This document shows, one piece after another, positions 1-11,300 of a stretch of DNA of 64,000 nucleotides. Numbering within the stretch: position 1 is the first letter of the stretch; each line of letters opens with the position of its first letter. Made by a program: the position numbers and the translations under genes. The notes beneath the pieces were generated by a model. It was not told the DNA's origin and did no database searches. It saw only the letters and a list, made by a program, of their open reading frames with translations. The DNA comes from Candidozyma auris (taxonomy: Eukaryota > Ascomycota > Pichiomycetes > Serinales > Metschnikowiaceae), in NCBI RefSeq assembly GCF_003013715.1, contig NC_072813.1, forward strand, positions 1,302,001 to 1,366,000, given 5' to 3'.

Positions 1-385
1 GGAGCCGAGGCCGGCTCCGAAATTCAGCCCTTCAAACGATTCAATCGCGCAAGTGAAACAGCTTGAAAGTTCTTCGGATAAGCCCCGGATATCATTCGTA
101 AATGGCCCTGATGGTGTCACTTGACAAGGTGATGGATCTGGCCTAGATAGAATGGCGTGAGCAGATGCACTGCTGGGGTCGCGCGGCCCACTGCGCAGGC
201 GACGCCAGCCTTAGTGAGATCGAGAAAGCCTCTGGCCAGCACGATAACTCTCTGCCTGCCTGGTTGTCTGTCTTGCATTTTTTTACCGCCATACGCAACC
301 GATGCCTCCAAGCGCTCCCACAGCGGGGACCAAGCAACAATCGTCCCTGGAGCCAAAAGCAAGCACACAAGCATTTAAGCGGGTC

Positions 386-620
386 CCCCTACCCAGATAC
401 AAAAAGCAGCATACCCGTGGTGAATCCGCGAGATTATTCTAACCAAGAATTCGTCACTAGACAGCTGTTCGAAATGCAGAACTGTCAGTACATGGCAGGC
501 CACTTTTTTTTTCCCCCTTTAGTTTTCCTTTGGGGATGCTTCTCGCTCGAATGCCCTGATCTGTATCTTGCGTATGGTTGCGTGTGGGGCCGCACCGGCT
601 TGCGAAAAGGGTCTCCCCCT
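386..620. promoter_or_regulatory. Putative STRE sites upstream of GAC1
   Basis: Two copies of the stress-response core CCCCT occur at 386-390 and 616-620, about 210 and 440 bases upstream of the GAC1 start. STREs are bound by Msn2/4-type zinc-finger factors in yeasts, and glycogen genes are classic stress-induced targets. The motif is only five bases, so chance occurrence is quite possible. The rest of 1-830 contains pyrimidine-rich tracts but no recognisable gene. Confidence 0.3.
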
Positions 621-830
621 GGCTCGGACCTGTCTGGGACACGCCTTGGGGGGGCGGTCCCAAAACGAATGTAACCATCCAAATTCTTCACACCTTTTTC
701 AAAGCGGTCCTCTCTATTGTCTGACCTTTTTTTTGGGACCCTCTTCCCCATCTTTGGCGTCAACCCGCTACCACCCCATATATCTGCATTGCTCTTCGCA
801 TCCTTATCTCTGGAAAGTGTGTTGGATTTC

Positions 831-2918
831 ATGACGACCCTCGGCGCTGCCGGTCTACCCGGCCCAGTTTCCTCGGAGCACCACCCACAACTCGGCCCAC
901 CTTCAAACGATATTTCTGACCGGGACCTACTGGCGTTTTCGTCACCTCCATTGAATGTCTGCGCTCCGACTACATCCAACAAGAACCTTCTTCAACCACA
1001 GCAAACAATGTCTGCCAAGTCAGAGATGCTCAGCGCTTCTGAAATAGTCGTTCCTGAGGTTGATACTTCGCTGCCCTCATGGAGCTCTCACTCTTCAGGC
1101 GACCATGGCTATTTCCGTGCCTCCCACGCTGTTTACTCCAGTCACTCTCCCTCGTCCAGCAAGCTGGGCTCCATCTCCTCTACTGACTCCGCTGAGTCCG
1201 AGATCCCGCTCTCGATGAGGTTCATGTACAAACCCCTGAGGTCAGGGGACCAGCTACGGAAAGCTAGCGACCCCACCAGGCGTAATTCCTTGATGAATGC
1301 TCACATTGACGAGCTGTCCACGGCCTCGCCTCCTCGCGATGCCCTGGAGTCCCCTTCGCATCTGCGCTCCTTCTCCATGGACGCTGCTCCCTACCGGCTC
1401 GTACGCAAAAAGTCAGGGGAAATCGTCAAGAGTCTGTTGAAGGATAACATCTCCAAGCATCGGTCAAAGTCGCTACCTTCCACGCCCAGCTTCAAGCTGG
1501 TGCACTTTGGTGACGATGCCGATGTGCGCTATTTCTCCAAGAAGGATAGGCCCACAGCGATCCTGGCTCTGAATTCTCCCTCTTTGGACACTCAGTCCAA
1601 CGGCGAAGATGATGACGATATGAGCGGCGACGATGAAGATTATCTTTCTCGGGCACAGGCCATGATTGACTATTACGACGACGAGCTCAATTCTCATGCA
1701 GATAGCTCCTACGCCCCACAAAAGGCTAGTGGCATCACGAAATATCCATCGCCTCACCATGGGCGACTCATTGACTGGGACGTAAATGTCATTAACCTAC
1801 CTTCGTCGCTGGTTCATGATCGCATAGTCAGCATCCATCCACCAGTCTTTTTGGAGCGGGTGTTTGTTTCGCCCGACAAAAAGTTCTTACTAGGTCACAT
1901 TGCAGTGAATAATATCGCATTCGAGAAGTCCGTCACTGTGCGCTACACTTTGGATAACTGGGCTACCATTGTCGAGATTCCAACGATGTACGTGCCTGAT
2001 ATACCTACCACATTGCGCAACCACAACTACGACAGATTCATGTTCAAAATTCCGCTTGACTCTATGTTTAACTCATTCCATTTAAGTGACGAAGGTGCTT
2101 TCCTGTTTAGTCGGCAGCATGAAAAAATGTACCATATGTGCATCCGCTATTGCTTACCTGGTCACGAATTCTGGGATAATAATGGCGGCAAAGATTACCT
2201 GATAAAACTCAAGAAAACTATCCGATCCATGGAACAGCTGGCTGGCCCAGGAATGAAAAACGGATCAGTAAATGAGAGAGCTACCCCTCGTCTTCAAGGT
2301 GGTGTCATGGAGCTTCCTAAGACGGCAAGGTCTAAGCCTGAAGAACATAGTCAAAGGCCAAAGTACTCCTCTCATTACATGAAAAGATTTCACTCAGAGC
2401 CTAATTTGAAAAATGTCAATCTGGATATCACAAAGGGTCTGGACACTTCAACAAATTCTGCTGCAGAAAACAATCAAATGGGGAAGGATAATATGTATTT
2501 CACATCACCTCGCAACTCAAATATTGGCGGTATTCGTGGCAACGGTGTCAACAACCTTGATCCTCAGTCTGAAGAACCCACTCTGGATTCGTCACAAACT
2601 TCTCGAGGCATGTCCTCCTCGAACACCGAAGCACTTAGTGAAACAGTGCTACCTCCTCCAGACTTGGCTCCGAATCCTCCAACTAAAAATACTATTGAGA
2701 AGGATAAGAACTCGTCGAACTTCAACAATCTCTTGGACTCAAAGTCCTACCGGGAACTTTTGGATTCATACTGTTTCTTCACTTCTCCTTCTCGGAGTTG
2801 CCCTACCAATGCATCAGCTTCAGAAGACAATTCACCCACTGATACCACGGATGCTCCTCCAGTGCGAGTCCCAGATACTGATGGCACGTTTACTATATCA
2901 TCATTTTTGAGAAGTTAA
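831..2918 (+). CDS. GAC1: Glycogen-targeting regulatory subunit of protein phosphatase 1 (Gac1-like)
   Basis: Targets type-1 protein phosphatase (Glc7) to glycogen synthase and so promotes glycogen storage. The frame is open from a non-ATG codon at 717, but the first ATG is at 831, giving 695 aa. Residues 222-226 form an RVxF-type PP1-docking motif (K-x-V-H-F), followed by an acidic stretch. A CBM21 carbohydrate-binding domain lies at roughly residues 335-460 and has the usual features: an RVFVSPDKKFLLGHIAV strand, VRYTLDNW, FMFKIPLD, and a C-terminal F-W-D-N-N-G-G-K-D-Y element. The N- and C-terminal thirds are Ser-rich and look disordered, as in the S. cerevisiae protein, which is somewhat longer. 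The variable docking-motif residue is a CTG codon, Leu in the standard code and Ser in the CUG-Ser clade. Paralogous targeting subunits (Pig1, Gip2) share this architecture, so the exact paralogue is less sure than the family. Confidence 0.88.
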   Translation: MTTLGAAGLPGPVSSEHHPQLGPPSNDISDRDLLAFSSPPLNVCAPTTSNKNLLQPQQTMSAKSEMLSASEIVVPEVDTSLPSWSSHSSGDHGYFRASHAVYSSHSPSSSKLGSISSTDSAESEIPLSMRFMYKPLRSGDQLRKASDPTRRNSLMNAHIDELSTASPPRDALESPSHLRSFSMDAAPYRLVRKKSGEIVKSLLKDNISKHRSKSLPSTPSFKLVHFGDDADVRYFSKKDRPTAILALNSPSLDTQSNGEDDDDMSGDDEDYLSRAQAMIDYYDDELNSHADSSYAPQKASGITKYPSPHHGRLIDWDVNVINLPSSLVHDRIVSIHPPVFLERVFVSPDKKFLLGHIAVNNIAFEKSVTVRYTLDNWATIVEIPTMYVPDIPTTLRNHNYDRFMFKIPLDSMFNSFHLSDEGAFLFSRQHEKMYHMCIRYCLPGHEFWDNNGGKDYLIKLKKTIRSMEQLAGPGMKNGSVNERATPRLQGGVMELPKTARSKPEEHSQRPKYSSHYMKRFHSEPNLKNVNLDITKGLDTSTNSAAENNQMGKDNMYFTSPRNSNIGGIRGNGVNNLDPQSEEPTLDSSQTSRGMSSSNTEALSETVLPPPDLAPNPPTKNTIEKDKNSSNFNNLLDSKSYRELLDSYCFFTSPSRSCPTNASASEDNSPTDTTDAPPVRVPDTDGTFTISSFLRS

Positions 2919-3102
2919 CTCTCTAAGAGAATTTTATTCAAAGCATTAATATGGCTACCCCATACCCATTACAATATCTTCCCTTGCTTGTCTATAGGAA
3001 TTCTACGGTCGCATTTAATATTATAATTGTTGATAATAACCCCTAAATAAATATGTAAATGGTTGTGACTGATTGTCACTTCTTGAAATAAAACCTTCCC
3101 TC

Positions 3103-5025
3103 TTAACATGTGAAATTATACATTTTTATCATACCGTTTTCAAGCCCTGCAACGAATATGTTGCTTGACAAGCCAACACAGCTTACACTGGCGTTGTTTC
3201 CAAAAGTATGTAAACATTTTCCATCCTGCAAATCCCAAACCTTAACCAACCTATCATGAGCTCCACTGACAATTCTAAAGGTATCTGCGCTTATTGACCA
3301 GACACCCTCTATATGACCAAATTGCGTTCTGACACATTTCCCCGTCTTTACATCCCACAATTTGATCGTGTTGTCCAATGATGATGTAAGAAGATGAGTA
3401 GGGTAATCAGGTCCCTCTGGTAATTCGGGCAAAGGTTCTGGCCTCAGCGGTGACTGAGACGAGTTGGTTTGGTGGTTTTGATGATGCGTTTGTTGTTCGT
3501 ATTGATGCTGCTGGTGGAGTAAATGGTTACCGGAGTTTTCATTCTCACTCTCATTTTCATCCTCGATCAAATCACCACTAACATACTTGAAAGGAATGGC
3601 AGTCTCAACCTGACCTACATGGCCGTTATTTTCCAAACCGCCGAAAACACGAAGGCACTGATTGTTCTTCAAGTCCCACATTTTTACAGTAGTGTCATCG
3701 GATGCACTAAAGACTGTATTGGATGGCTCGTGGATTTTAACGCAATTAACACAATCGCTGTGTCCACGTAATGTGAAACATGTTCTTGAATCGACATGCC
3801 ACACTTTGACGGTGCAATCGGCAGAACCTGATACGATCGTCTTCCCAGAGAAGTCCACACTAGATACCGCGTCTTCATGTCCTCTGTACGTAGCAATGCA
3901 TTTCCCTGAGTGGTAATTCCACACCTTGACAGTCGAATCCAACCCTCCGGTTATAAGTTTTTGAGAATCGAATGCCAAGGCACGTACTCCTTTTGAGTGG
4001 CCCGTCAATGTCTTTAAACACTCTCCCGTCTTCATATTCCAGATTTTTATCGTTGCATCGTATGAACCGGACATGAGGTATTTTCTGTTGAATTGAAGGC
4101 ACGTAATGCCATCCTTGTGTCCTTGGAATGTTTTCAAAACGTAACTCCCGTTTCTCCAATTCTTTTCCAATTGATATCTTTCACTGTACACAGATTTCCA
4201 CGGTCTCTTCTTGCAATCCGCCTTGCGACGCTTTGCGTTCCCAGAAGAATCGTCGTCGTTGCTATACTCCCGAGCACGCTTCATATGCATGAGGGGAAGC
4301 CCCCAACCACAGTTAGGACACTTTCTGTCGATATGCTGCTCACACATATGGTGCCAAACACGATCGTCGTCCGCGAGTTCTTTCCATTTGCGAGACACTT
4401 GTGCGGCATTGCAGAGGGACTTGCAGTCCAAATAACATAGAATCTTTAGAGAGATCTCCACTGGAAGGGTGGCAATGAAATCTATGCGAATGAGCTGACT
4501 GATTTCTTGAGATATAGTGGAAAGTTGCGGAAAACAGCATTGCGTGAGCAATCCCCTTAGAATGAGGCTTCTGTGGGAATGAGGAGCAGCACTGAAGATG
4601 GACCACACGTGAGAAATGGCTTCCTGGTCTCTTGAAGGTAGCTTTTCGAGTTCATGCTGTATAGCCTTCATTTTCACGGCATCCGCCTGTTTGTTGCACA
4701 TTATTTCTGGGTTGTGTCTGTAGCAGTACTTGTGGAAGTTATCGGAAGGGATATTATTATGGTCAGCGATATGTTTAGCCAAGAACGGAGTCACCACCAG
4801 CATCTCTTCCGTGGGTGGTTGTGGAGGCGGCGAGGGCCCCTGAGGCTCCTCCGGCTGAGGCGTGATTTCAGCGGTGCTATCCAGCCAGGCAGACTGGCGT
4901 ACAGAGAGCTGGTTTTCCGCTTTAACTGCCTTGGATGTACGAGAAAGGCCCTTCTCAAGAATCGAACTGAGATGTTTCGTGGCGTCCTCTGAGCCATCAG
5001 AAGAACAAGCATCATGAAGGTTCAT
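3103..5025 (-). CDS. CDC4: F-box/WD40 substrate receptor of SCF ubiquitin ligase (Cdc4)
   Basis: Recognises phosphorylated substrates such as the CDK inhibitor Sic1 and delivers them to the SCF ubiquitin ligase in the nucleus. The 640-aa product starts at an ATG at 5025. It has a dimerisation helix region (about 130-180), an F-box at about 185-230 (LPVEISLKILCYLDCKSLC), and WD40 repeats from about residue 298 to the C-terminus (for example SGSYDATIKIWN, SGSADCTVKVWH, TSSLDNTIKLWD). Between two late repeats is an acidic then Gln/His/Asn-rich insertion (about 480-545) that must loop out of the propeller. A C-P-N-C pair follows the F-box. The gene is convergent with GAC1 (184 bases between stops) and divergent from ZPR1 across 1.8 kb. 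The order F-box then WD40 plus the dimerisation region favours Cdc4 over Met30. Confidence 0.92.
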   Translation of the reverse strand: MNLHDACSSDGSEDATKHLSSILEKGLSRTSKAVKAENQLSVRQSAWLDSTAEITPQPEEPQGPSPPPQPPTEEMLVVTPFLAKHIADHNNIPSDNFHKYCYRHNPEIMCNKQADAVKMKAIQHELEKLPSRDQEAISHVWSIFSAAPHSHRSLILRGLLTQCCFPQLSTISQEISQLIRIDFIATLPVEISLKILCYLDCKSLCNAAQVSRKWKELADDDRVWHHMCEQHIDRKCPNCGWGLPLMHMKRAREYSNDDDSSGNAKRRKADCKKRPWKSVYSERYQLEKNWRNGSYVLKTFQGHKDGITCLQFNRKYLMSGSYDATIKIWNMKTGECLKTLTGHSKGVRALAFDSQKLITGGLDSTVKVWNYHSGKCIATYRGHEDAVSSVDFSGKTIVSGSADCTVKVWHVDSRTCFTLRGHSDCVNCVKIHEPSNTVFSASDDTTVKMWDLKNNQCLRVFGGLENNGHVGQVETAIPFKYVSGDLIEDENESENENSGNHLLHQQHQYEQQTHHQNHQTNSSQSPLRPEPLPELPEGPDYPTHLLTSSLDNTIKLWDVKTGKCVRTQFGHIEGVWSISADTFRIVSGAHDRLVKVWDLQDGKCLHTFGNNASVSCVGLSSNIFVAGLENGMIKMYNFTC

Positions 5026-6848
5026 GTTAAGGCTTGTGGTAATACCTAGTAGTAGCCGGCGCTGAACTTTTGAAAGTGGTAGGTGTGGTTATTGTGGCTT
5101 CACCTTTTTTTATCTGGAGGAAGCGCGCGAAGACTATCTCTATGAAACAATGGTTTCTGTCTCGTCAATGGGAAAAAGTAGTGAGGTAGCAATACTAATA
5201 TAAGACAGGAATATACCAAGCAAATAAGTCATGAGCTTGAGTCTGAGCTTAAAATATTGTCTTTGCTTAATAATGAACGGATCTTCCCTTTGTGTCACGT
5301 CACGTGCATCTGGATCACCGTTGAGAAGTGAGCCGCAAGATCCTACGGCTTCGATCGAAGTAACCCTGAGTGCATGGCTGACGAAAAACGAATCCTGTCT
5401 TTCGGAATTCGAAATTGCGCGTTAGGTGTAGGCAGAAAGAGGAGTAGAGAAGTGTGAAACCAAAGTAAATGAGTAATATCTTGCGAATTTTTCTTCTCGT
5501 TTTCTAGCTCAAGAAACAAAAAGAGACCCTTTTGTATTTTATTTGTGTTTCGAGCGGTGTTTGACTTAAAAGCTGAGGATGCCATGGGTCAAATACGTAC
5601 AAAACGAGCTGAAGGGACGACACACTACCGATCAACTATTGGTAAAGCGATTCCATATTCTCTACTCTCACCTCTTATTCAATATTCTATCAGAATTGTT
5701 AGGAATCTGTTGAAAGGGAAAAATTGAAGTACAAAGAAACGAGCAAAAGACCACTGAAGTGGGTTGGGCCTACTGACACCTTAGCGGCAAACCGCCTTCT
5801 GGAGTGGGGATTTGAATCAGAACTCTCTTCAGACATTGAATTCTACGTGACGTTTACGATACGATTGTGTCGGTATTCGATGATACTGGAGGGATGACAA
5901 GAAGAATGGTTGCAAAAATGTCGTATCTTGGTCACCTCAACTGATCTACAAACCATCCTTCTCAAACAGCAGTAATGTAGTATGCTTGATGCAATTATTT
6001 GAGTTGGAATTGAGGTTACACCAATCATGTTATTTACACATACTCTCGACCTTTGTTAATATTTCCTCTCGACCTTGTCAAGGTTACGACATTGTCGCCT
6101 GGTTTGGGAGACTAAGGGAGACTACTCAACACTAACTGTCACCGACATCTCCGGAATTCTCATGGTCAAATTCCTGAATTATAATGCTGATAGGCAAAGT
6201 CTTTTCACTTATTGTCTAGATTAGGTTTTGAGTTCTTTTCTCACCCTTTGGCTGGTATCACAGGCTGCAACAACAAAGCAAGAAATTCCCTTGCCCTTAG
6301 CTACTGACTTTGATGTGATAAATTCCCAAAACACGACAACAATCTCGACAGATATGATTCGATGGAGCCAAAACTTTGAAGCAGCGCAAATACTACTCCA
6401 AATCTGCAGACTGCCGTACTTAAGTACCTGGTAAGAACCTCCTGAATCGCACACAGAAATGTGCCCATCACCTATTGTACTCATCCTAGAATCATGTAGG
6501 CCTATTCTTCTACACAAATTTTGGATCTGTATCGTTTTGTACTCATGTCGCTTACCTAGTCTTGTTGCTCTCTTCTCGAGATACCCATACAATGGTTGCG
6601 AAAACCAATTGAGTAGTCTGCTTCGAGGCCCTGTCTACTCCATCGTCCCACATAATCCAAGAATTAATTCAGTCATGAACAACCGTTTTGAAGTATCTCC
6701 TCTTATTCCTTTTTTTTTTTTTTTTTCCCCATAACCTAACACCATGGAGTTCTTTCGCCTTCTCTCTGCTGACTAACTCTTCCGCCTGCATACTTCTACA
6801 CATGAGCAGAGCATCGGAGGGAAAAATCTCAAGATTCGAGAATCTCAA
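5026..6848. other. Divergent intergenic region CDC4/ZPR1
   Basis: An 1.8-kb spacer between two divergent starts. I see no tRNA, no conserved protein and no convincing small gene. A T17-class homopolymer lies at about 6710-6726, shortly upstream of ZPR1, and is typical of a nucleosome-depleted yeast promoter. The short open frames here have no recognisable composition. Confidence 0.5.
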
Positions 6849-8333
6849 ATGAAGAGACACGACGAAACTCCAGCACCACTGTCGTTAGAAGATAAAAAAC
6901 CAAGACTAGACATGGTTGAGAACGAAGATCAACAGGCATTTGCCAACGTTGGCGACCAGGTCAATTCTGTCACTCAAACTGGCGCTGAGGACGCCCAGGG
7001 CCATCCAGTGCAAGAGGTTGAGTCCATGTGCATGAGATGCCACAAGAATGGAACGACTAGAATGTTGTTAACTAAGATTCCTTACTTTCGCGAGATCATC
7101 GTGATGTCGTTCGCATGTCCCCACTGCGAGTTCAGAAACTCCGAAATCCAGGCGGCTGCCCAAATCGCTGAGAAGGGTTCTCGCTATATCTTCAAGATCG
7201 AATCCAAGGAGGACTTCTCAAGGCAGGTTGTCAAATCAGAGACAGCTACTTGCATGTTCACAGAGTTGGAGCTTGAAATCCCACCTGAGCGTGGCCAGTT
7301 GACCAACATCGAGGGTCTTCTCAACGAAATGATCGAAAATTTGCAGTTGGATCAAGAGGCTCGTAAAGAAGCTCAGCCGGAGGTATACGAGAAAATTGAA
7401 GCATTCTTGAAAAAGGTCAAAGCCTGTCTAGAAGGTGAAAACTTGCCGCTCACTTTCTACGTTGACGATCCAGCTGGTAACTCATGGGTTGAATACTTGC
7501 CCGGCCAGCCCGCTCATAAATGGTCCATGTACGAGTATAACAGAACGGCGGAGCAAAATGTCTACTTGGGCTTGATTTCTGCTGATGATGTTGCACAGCA
7601 TAAGTTGGCAGAGCTGAAGCAGAAGAAAGAGGCTACTGACCTGAACGTTAGTGCTTCTTTGAACAATGAAACAGACTCCCATCCTAAGGTTTCTGGATTT
7701 ACCGATCACAGCGAGATTGAAAACTTTGAAAATGAAGTTCAGACTTTCCATGCGACGTGTTCCGCTTGCTCTGCCCCTTGCGAGACTCACATGAAGACAG
7801 TAAACATACCTCATTTCAAGGACGTCATCATTATGTCTACAGTTTGCGACAGGTGTGGCTACAAATCCAATGAAGTTAAAACTGGAGGTGCCACACCAGA
7901 CAAGGGTAGGAAGATCAGCTTGAAGATCACTGACCCTGAAGATTTGGCTAGGGATATATTGAAGTCAGAAACCTGTGGAATGAAAATTCCTGAGTTGAGT
8001 CTAGATTTGACCCCAGGTACTTTGGGAGGTAGATTCACAACCATCGAGGGTTTGTTGACACAGGTGTATGAGGAGTTACATTCTAGAGTTTTCACTCAGA
8101 CTTCTGACTCCATGGATGATGAAACTAAGCAAAGATGGACATCGTTTTTCGCAAAGTTGCAAGATGCCAAAGAGGGTAAAATTGGTTTTACTATCTTTAT
8201 GGAAGATCCATTGGCTTCTTCATACATTCAGAATGTCTACGCTCCAGACAACGACCCCAACATGACGATTGAAGACTACGAGAGAACTCATGAGCAGAAC
8301 GAAGAGTTGGGTTTGAACGACATGAAAGTTTAG
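6849..8333 (+). CDS. ZPR1: Zinc-finger protein Zpr1, eEF1A chaperone
   Basis: Zpr1 assists folding of translation elongation factor eEF1A and shuttles between cytoplasm and nucleus. The 494-aa product shows the family's duplicated layout: zinc finger 1 with Cys61, Cys64, Cys90 and Cys93 (C-M-R-C ... C-P-H-C), then a jelly-roll half, then zinc finger 2 near residues 303-337 (C-S-A-C ... C-D-R-C) and a second half. Each half carries the conserved segments I-P-x-F-x-x-V/I-I-I/V-M-S after the first Cys pair, K-S-E-T, and TxIEGLL. The start is the ATG at 6849, with a long T-tract about 125 bases upstream. Length agrees with yeast homologues. The 3' end is only 63 bases from the CCH1 stop on the other strand. 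Confidence 0.97.
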   Translation: MKRHDETPAPLSLEDKKPRLDMVENEDQQAFANVGDQVNSVTQTGAEDAQGHPVQEVESMCMRCHKNGTTRMLLTKIPYFREIIVMSFACPHCEFRNSEIQAAAQIAEKGSRYIFKIESKEDFSRQVVKSETATCMFTELELEIPPERGQLTNIEGLLNEMIENLQLDQEARKEAQPEVYEKIEAFLKKVKACLEGENLPLTFYVDDPAGNSWVEYLPGQPAHKWSMYEYNRTAEQNVYLGLISADDVAQHKLAELKQKKEATDLNVSASLNNETDSHPKVSGFTDHSEIENFENEVQTFHATCSACSAPCETHMKTVNIPHFKDVIIMSTVCDRCGYKSNEVKTGGATPDKGRKISLKITDPEDLARDILKSETCGMKIPELSLDLTPGTLGGRFTTIEGLLTQVYEELHSRVFTQTSDSMDDETKQRWTSFFAKLQDAKEGKIGFTIFMEDPLASSYIQNVYAPDNDPNMTIEDYERTHEQNEELGLNDMKV

Positions 8334-8396
8334 GACTTTTACAGAAGAGTTCATAGTTAATGATAATGCAAATTTGGGCTGTATCTATAATCTCTC

Positions 8397-11300
8397 TCAG
8401 CTAAACTTCTTGTCTTCGTAACTTTGACTGTTGTATGAATTGTCCAGACCATTTGTTGAAGGTCGTCTAGATATAATTCTGTGAGAAGTGGAGCCTCTAC
8501 TTGTAACTTCTCTAAATGCATCCCCCCAGCTACTATTTTCTAGCGTTTCACCAATAGTGGTGAGATCGACAGCAGACAAATTGCTTTTATCTTCCCAAGG
8601 AGCCAGATGAATAGATGGACTCAATTGTGAGGGCGAGTGGGCCGCTTCCAGTCGAACAGGGTGATGATAAACATCGTGGTCCTGACCAAACTTATCGGTG
8701 CCCTTGAAAAGATGAACTGGTGACTTCGGGTAGTAATCACCCTTATGAACTTTGAGATTATCCTTATGCAAAGGTATAAGCTCATTGTCGGATGAAGAGT
8801 CTTCTGTATCTGAGACACTGACCTCATCCTGCTCCTCCATAGGCTCCTTTAATGAAAGCTCCTCGTTTGCGAAGTAACTTGATCTCTTGAGCTCCTTGTC
8901 GAAATTGATATTCGTATCCCTCACACCGTGACGTTTGTTTTCGACGTATTTCCAGCGGCATGCAAAAGCTGCAACAGTCTCATAAACCCTTTTGAGCTTC
9001 ATCCGCTTCTCAAGCTTTTGATAAAATAACCTTCTGTCCAAGAAATCCAATAAAATTAGACATTGGCTCGGATCAAAAGAATTGTAAAGAGGGATCTGGA
9101 GTAGAATTCTTGTGAACGAAATGCCCGGTTCCTCGTGAATCTCCATGTTCATGATAGCCTCTTCTAGGAACCTCTCGTATACCCTCCTTCGTTCTTGAAT
9201 TTTTGGAATGTCCATCTTGTTCATGATGTTTTCCACCTCGTCATAATTCACAGAAATATCATACGGGTCATGAGGGTTATTTCGTCTAATCCATTTTCGA
9301 CAAAGCTCAGGTATTGACAAGTCTCCAGAATAGAAACGAAAGCTCAATGATCCCGTGAGCGAATGTAAGAACTTAGGTAGATCGTACGGCTTGATGAAGC
9401 CAGTTCCATTGGGATCGAACTGTTGCCAAGCCCTCTTGAATTTTCTAACCTCCTCGCGACTGATTAGGTCAACGTAATCTGATCCAGAGTTGATATAACT
9501 GAAACTGTCCAAGATGAGCGAAACGAAAAGATTTAGGAAAATATACATGGATATAACATTCCATGACATAAATAAGATGTAAGCATACTGCTGACTACCG
9601 CAATCGGAGTCATCAAGCGTTTGATCCGCTGTACACCATGGTGATTCAACCGTGAAATCACTCATAATATCATTCCATCCCTCTCCGAATGAGCATCTAA
9701 AGAGTAAAATCAACGCTTTGGGGACGGAACGCAAATTTATATTGCCGGTGGTGTTCGGTCCTGTTTTTGTCATACCAAATATCTGATTCATTGCAATAGC
9801 ATACACCATGAAAACCACGAACCACGTGAAAATTAAGGATGCCAATGATGGAAATGAGGCCGAAGCAAAACGCAACAACTGGGAAAGTTTGTTGCTTCTT
9901 GGGAAGATGAAAGTAAGCATGGCGACCAAAAACAATTTGTTGAAGTTGATAAAGATGGAACTTGAGTCAATGGGGAACGACAAAATAGTAGTTACAAAGG
10001 CTCCAATCGACACAAGTGCTTGAAAAAGATTCCACTTATTTTGTATAAAGCTCTTGTAACCAAGAGCATAACACAACATCAAAGAATTGACAATGAAGAT
10101 CGAAGATGATATCATCAAAAATACATAACGTGCGGTATTGATGCCATCTCTCTCTGGGAAAGTTTCGCTAAGAAGGGCGATAATATGAATAAATAAACAA
10201 AGATTCAATGTCTGCCACCATACTATGTTCTTCTCAACAGTGAGATTATAGCAGAGTCTTCGTAGACCGGGCATGTTGGATCTGTCCATTCTTTTAGAAG
10301 GCTTTACTTGTTTGAGAAACTTCTTTACCTGATACCATTGAATTTGGCTTTTCGTCAAGTACGCTCTTCCAGTTACCCTAGAATAGTTGTCGATAATCAC
10401 AGACACAAACAACGTCAAAATGAAAACTATGCTGACATTATTAAAGAGGATGATGAAGACACCATTAAATGGAGAAGCAAATAATTCAGGTGGTGTCCCC
10501 TCCCCTGTGCTCTGCATTACTTGCATAAGCAATTCCGTCCATCCCTCCAAGGAGACAATCTGATAAAGGGTAGAAATTGACCTTGCAAAGTTGTTGAAGT
10601 TGAGGAATGGTTCAACGTAGGCATTTGGAGATATGACATCCCAATCAAAAACAGTGTTCCCGGACTCGTTGTAGCAATCAGCTTCACCAAGAGAATCGTC
10701 AGTGCAAGTACCAAGTCTTCCAGTAAAAATATTAAGACCCCAAATCGAGAACGGGAGAAGTAATGTAATCGATATGAGAGCTGCACTCATTATTTTACCG
10801 AAGCCTGATATCATGGTGTAATGAAAATTACTTTTTGCTGTCTCCGATATTGTCAACAACCTCAATGCTCTTAATGCTTTCAAACCACGCACAATTCTCG
10901 ATAAATGGCCATCATTTCTCAAAACAGAAATGAATTCAATCCACAAGGATGCTAAGGCGATGAAATCGATCCAGTTCCAAGAAGACCTGAAGTATGCATT
11001 TGGAGTAAATATAATGCCATCTGCCGTGATCTTTATTAATAGCTCGATGGTGAAGATGCAAATAAAGACGACGTCAATAATGAAGGCCCAACTCCATTTT
11101 CCTTCTTGATTAATGATATCTCTCCGAAATAAGGGAGTTAGTATGCAAGTAGTCACCACAATTCCTACCGTTGAAAGGAACATGAGAGCGATAAATATTT
11201 CTCCCACAGTTTTGTTGGGCTCTACTCCATCAACTCTTTCACCGTAACTAGAAAACACAATGCGCTGACAGAATCGTCTTAATCTATGACGGGGACCCAA

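Noticed and set aside
165..674. 169-codon plus-strand frame before GAC1
   Set aside because: No domain, composition unlike neighbouring genes, and it lies in the GAC1 promoter.
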